Of a DNA stretch of 64,000 bases, positions 62,361-64,000 are shown in pieces. The translations under genes were made by a program, and so were the position numbers. The notes under the pieces are model-generated. The model worked only from the letters and a program-made list of their open reading frames with translations, searched no databases and was not told the DNA's origin. Each line of letters begins with the position of its first letter. The first letter of the stretch is position 1. The stretch is from Polytrichum commune (taxonomy: Eukaryota > Streptophyta > Polytrichopsida > Polytrichales > Polytrichaceae): NCBI GenBank assembly GCA_950295325.1, contig OX485806.1, positions 15,934,001-15,998,000 of the forward strand, written 5' to 3'.

Positions 62361-62778
62361 TTCGCTTCACACTACGCTTGAGGGACCAACGGGTATGTGA
62401 ATGGCAAGATGGATGTAAAGTCTACATGGATTCCTACGTGGCATCGAATGGATCGTGTTTCATGATCACTTGGCCTACTTTCAAAACCCACCTCTTGGAG
62501 GTAGGCCTAACACAAAAATTGGGAGATTGAGGCACTCTGAACGCTCACAACTGTTGGTTTATTCGATCTTCTCATGTGTGAGGACCCACGTGAATGGAAA
62601 TTCTTTGGAATAGCAATTGGTTGAGGGCCTGGTTACGTATGATTTCACACTACATTTGAGGGTCCGTGACCGTACTACGTGATTTTGGAGGTGTGTTGGG
62701 ACGGCTTTAGGACACTTTCTTTTGGGCTCTCACAATTTCATGGTCACGGCTCTTGGCTCGCGTGTGAAGTGGTCCTTG
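62267..62778 (-). mobile_element. Family B terminal-repeat element, copy 3 (inverted)
   Basis: Reversed relative to copies 1 and 2. The right edge ends 'gtgtgaagtggtccttg' at 62778 and the left edge merges into the 106-bp array. The interior shows 'ttgaaaac'-like and 'ctcttggaggtaggcc' blocks shared, inverted, with 60500-60530. A further partial end motif follows at 62780-62820. Confidence 0.75.
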
Positions 62779-62859
62779 AAAGGTAACGTACTTCGCGCTA
62801 GAGCTTGAGGGCCCACGACCATTGAAATCTAAAACATGTCAAGGCCGGTTCACATGGGG

Positions 62860-63220
62860 TCCCAAGTCCAACTCATGTCAACATGTCCCAACATGGAGGC
62901 AAAGTCCCAACTTTTGAGCCTCGAGAAACCATTAAAACATGGTCAATTGTCATTAAGGTTGGATCTTCACTATTGTATGCAAATTCGGGGGACTTGTGTT
63001 GAGAGTTGGTTCCAGCTTTATGCTTGACCCAACTCTCAACATGTATCCCAAGCCTCACCTCTAAAAAATGTTGCCATGTAGGCATTCATGTCATACTTGG
63101 GACTTAGGGCTTGGGATCCTATGTGAAGTGGTAAATCCCAACTTCCATGCTCTCAACGGTTAAGATTGCACAAATTGAACTTAAGTGACTTGGGATTTAG
63201 GACTTGGGACCCTAATGTGA
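62860..63220. repeat. Dispersed copy of the segment next to the 94-bp array
   Basis: Matches 40003-40330 in the same orientation ('ggaggcaaagtcccaacttt', 'gacttgtgttgagagttgg', 'gtcatacttgggactta'), followed by a single diverged 94-bp-type unit. It shows what the array looked like before expansion. Confidence 0.8.
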
Positions 63221-63432
63221 ATTGGCCCTTATTGGTTCAAAAGGTCGAGACCTTACCACTTTATTGGTTCTACCTTGAGCATAGTTATTGGTTTTTTTTT
63301 TTTTTTTTTCGCCCATAAGTGTGTCATGAATGAATGTATGCATAGGAATTTGAAAACTAGACTTCAATGTGGATGAAACTAAGTTAACTAGAGAAAAATA
63401 GAATTTCATGTAAGAAACTACATTAATTATTG

Positions 63433-63828
63433 CATTTTAACGAGGGTGGGTAATGGTGATGTTAAATTTCTTTATGCTATGAATTTAGTGTCACCATAAG
63501 ATGTAGGGTTTCAGGAGCCCAAAGTGCCAAAAAATTTCAATGTAAGCTCCACTCTTCAATTTCTTAGTGTTTGGAGATGCCTCATGAGTGAGTGATATCG
63601 ACTTGCAAAAAAAAAGGAAAAGAAAAAGCCTTTTCGAGCTCATCAAAATAAATTGTGCACTCTACAAACACCTTAGAGAACGCACTAATTTTCTTGGAAA
63701 AATTGTATGGTACATGAGCACGTATATCATCATTTTAGTATCACTCATTAGAAATTCAACCCTCACTACTTTTGAGATTTGGAAAAATAGTGTGTGTTTC
63801 AAGAACTAGCACCACACTCACTAAATGG
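63433..63828. mobile_element. MITE family A, copy 2
   Basis: Colinear with 35017-35417 over its length. The ends are 'cattttaacgagggtggg' and, inverted, 'cccatttagtgagtgtggt'. An A-rich insert lies near 63607-63635. Confidence 0.7.
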
Positions 63829-64000
63829 GAGAATCAATGCAGGTAGAGTTATCTAAAACCTAATAAGTTTACTCCCACTCTTAAGATAAGGCATGGGGGA
63901 GCTTACTGGACAAAGGTTACAACGATCACATGGACAAAAGCATCATTTTGCATGCACAAAATGGTATTTAAATCTTCCTTTGTTGTAGACTTAGGCACGA

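Overview
The window is nuclear DNA from a land plant. The evidence is a plant-type MTR4 helicase gene with short GT-AG introns, plant telo-box motifs (TTAGGGTTT) near its start, a Mutator-like element (MULE) carrying a Ulp1-type protease gene, and hAT-, CACTA- and Stowaway-like elements in AT-rich intergenic DNA. I cannot narrow the clade from sequence alone.

Layout. (1) Positions 1-5662, minus strand: the 5' half (7 exons, 501 codons) of an MTR4-type DExH-box RNA helicase gene that continues past the left edge. Intron 1 contains a tandem array that includes a degraded copy of the exon 1 end. (2) Positions 6428-19450: a 13,023-bp MULE with near-identical terminal inverted repeats of about 43 bp, flanked by the direct repeat AACTAGCA. 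It carries a SWIM-zinc-finger transposase on the plus strand and, on the minus strand, a six-exon gene for a protein of about 1282 residues with a C2HC finger near the N terminus and a Ulp1/C48 cysteine protease domain at the C terminus. Both genes keep long open frames and consistent splice phases, but together they hold six in-frame stops, all TAG. The transposase also has one apparent frameshift. Large minisatellites fill the subterminal regions. (3) Positions 23830-31087, plus strand: an apparently intact ten-exon gene (399 codons plus stop) for a KIAA0930/DUF2045-family protein of unknown function. One intron holds a 5S-rRNA-like segment and another a hairpin. (4) Positions 31.1-64.0 kb: no host gene recognised. 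This part holds a 1041-bp hAT derivative with an exact 8-bp target duplication, a 290-bp MULE-type MITE with an exact 9-bp duplication and termini resembling the giant MULE, Stowaway- and CACTA-like MITEs, two further dispersed terminal-repeat families, and tandem arrays of about 94, 106 and 204 bp.

The helicase would act in nuclear RNA processing and surveillance with the exosome. The DUF2045 protein has no established role. The two MULE genes form a transposition unit unrelated to the host genes. The most unusual feature is the TAG-only pattern of internal stops. It may record methylation-linked C-to-T decay of CAG codons or, less likely, some form of UAG recoding or editing.
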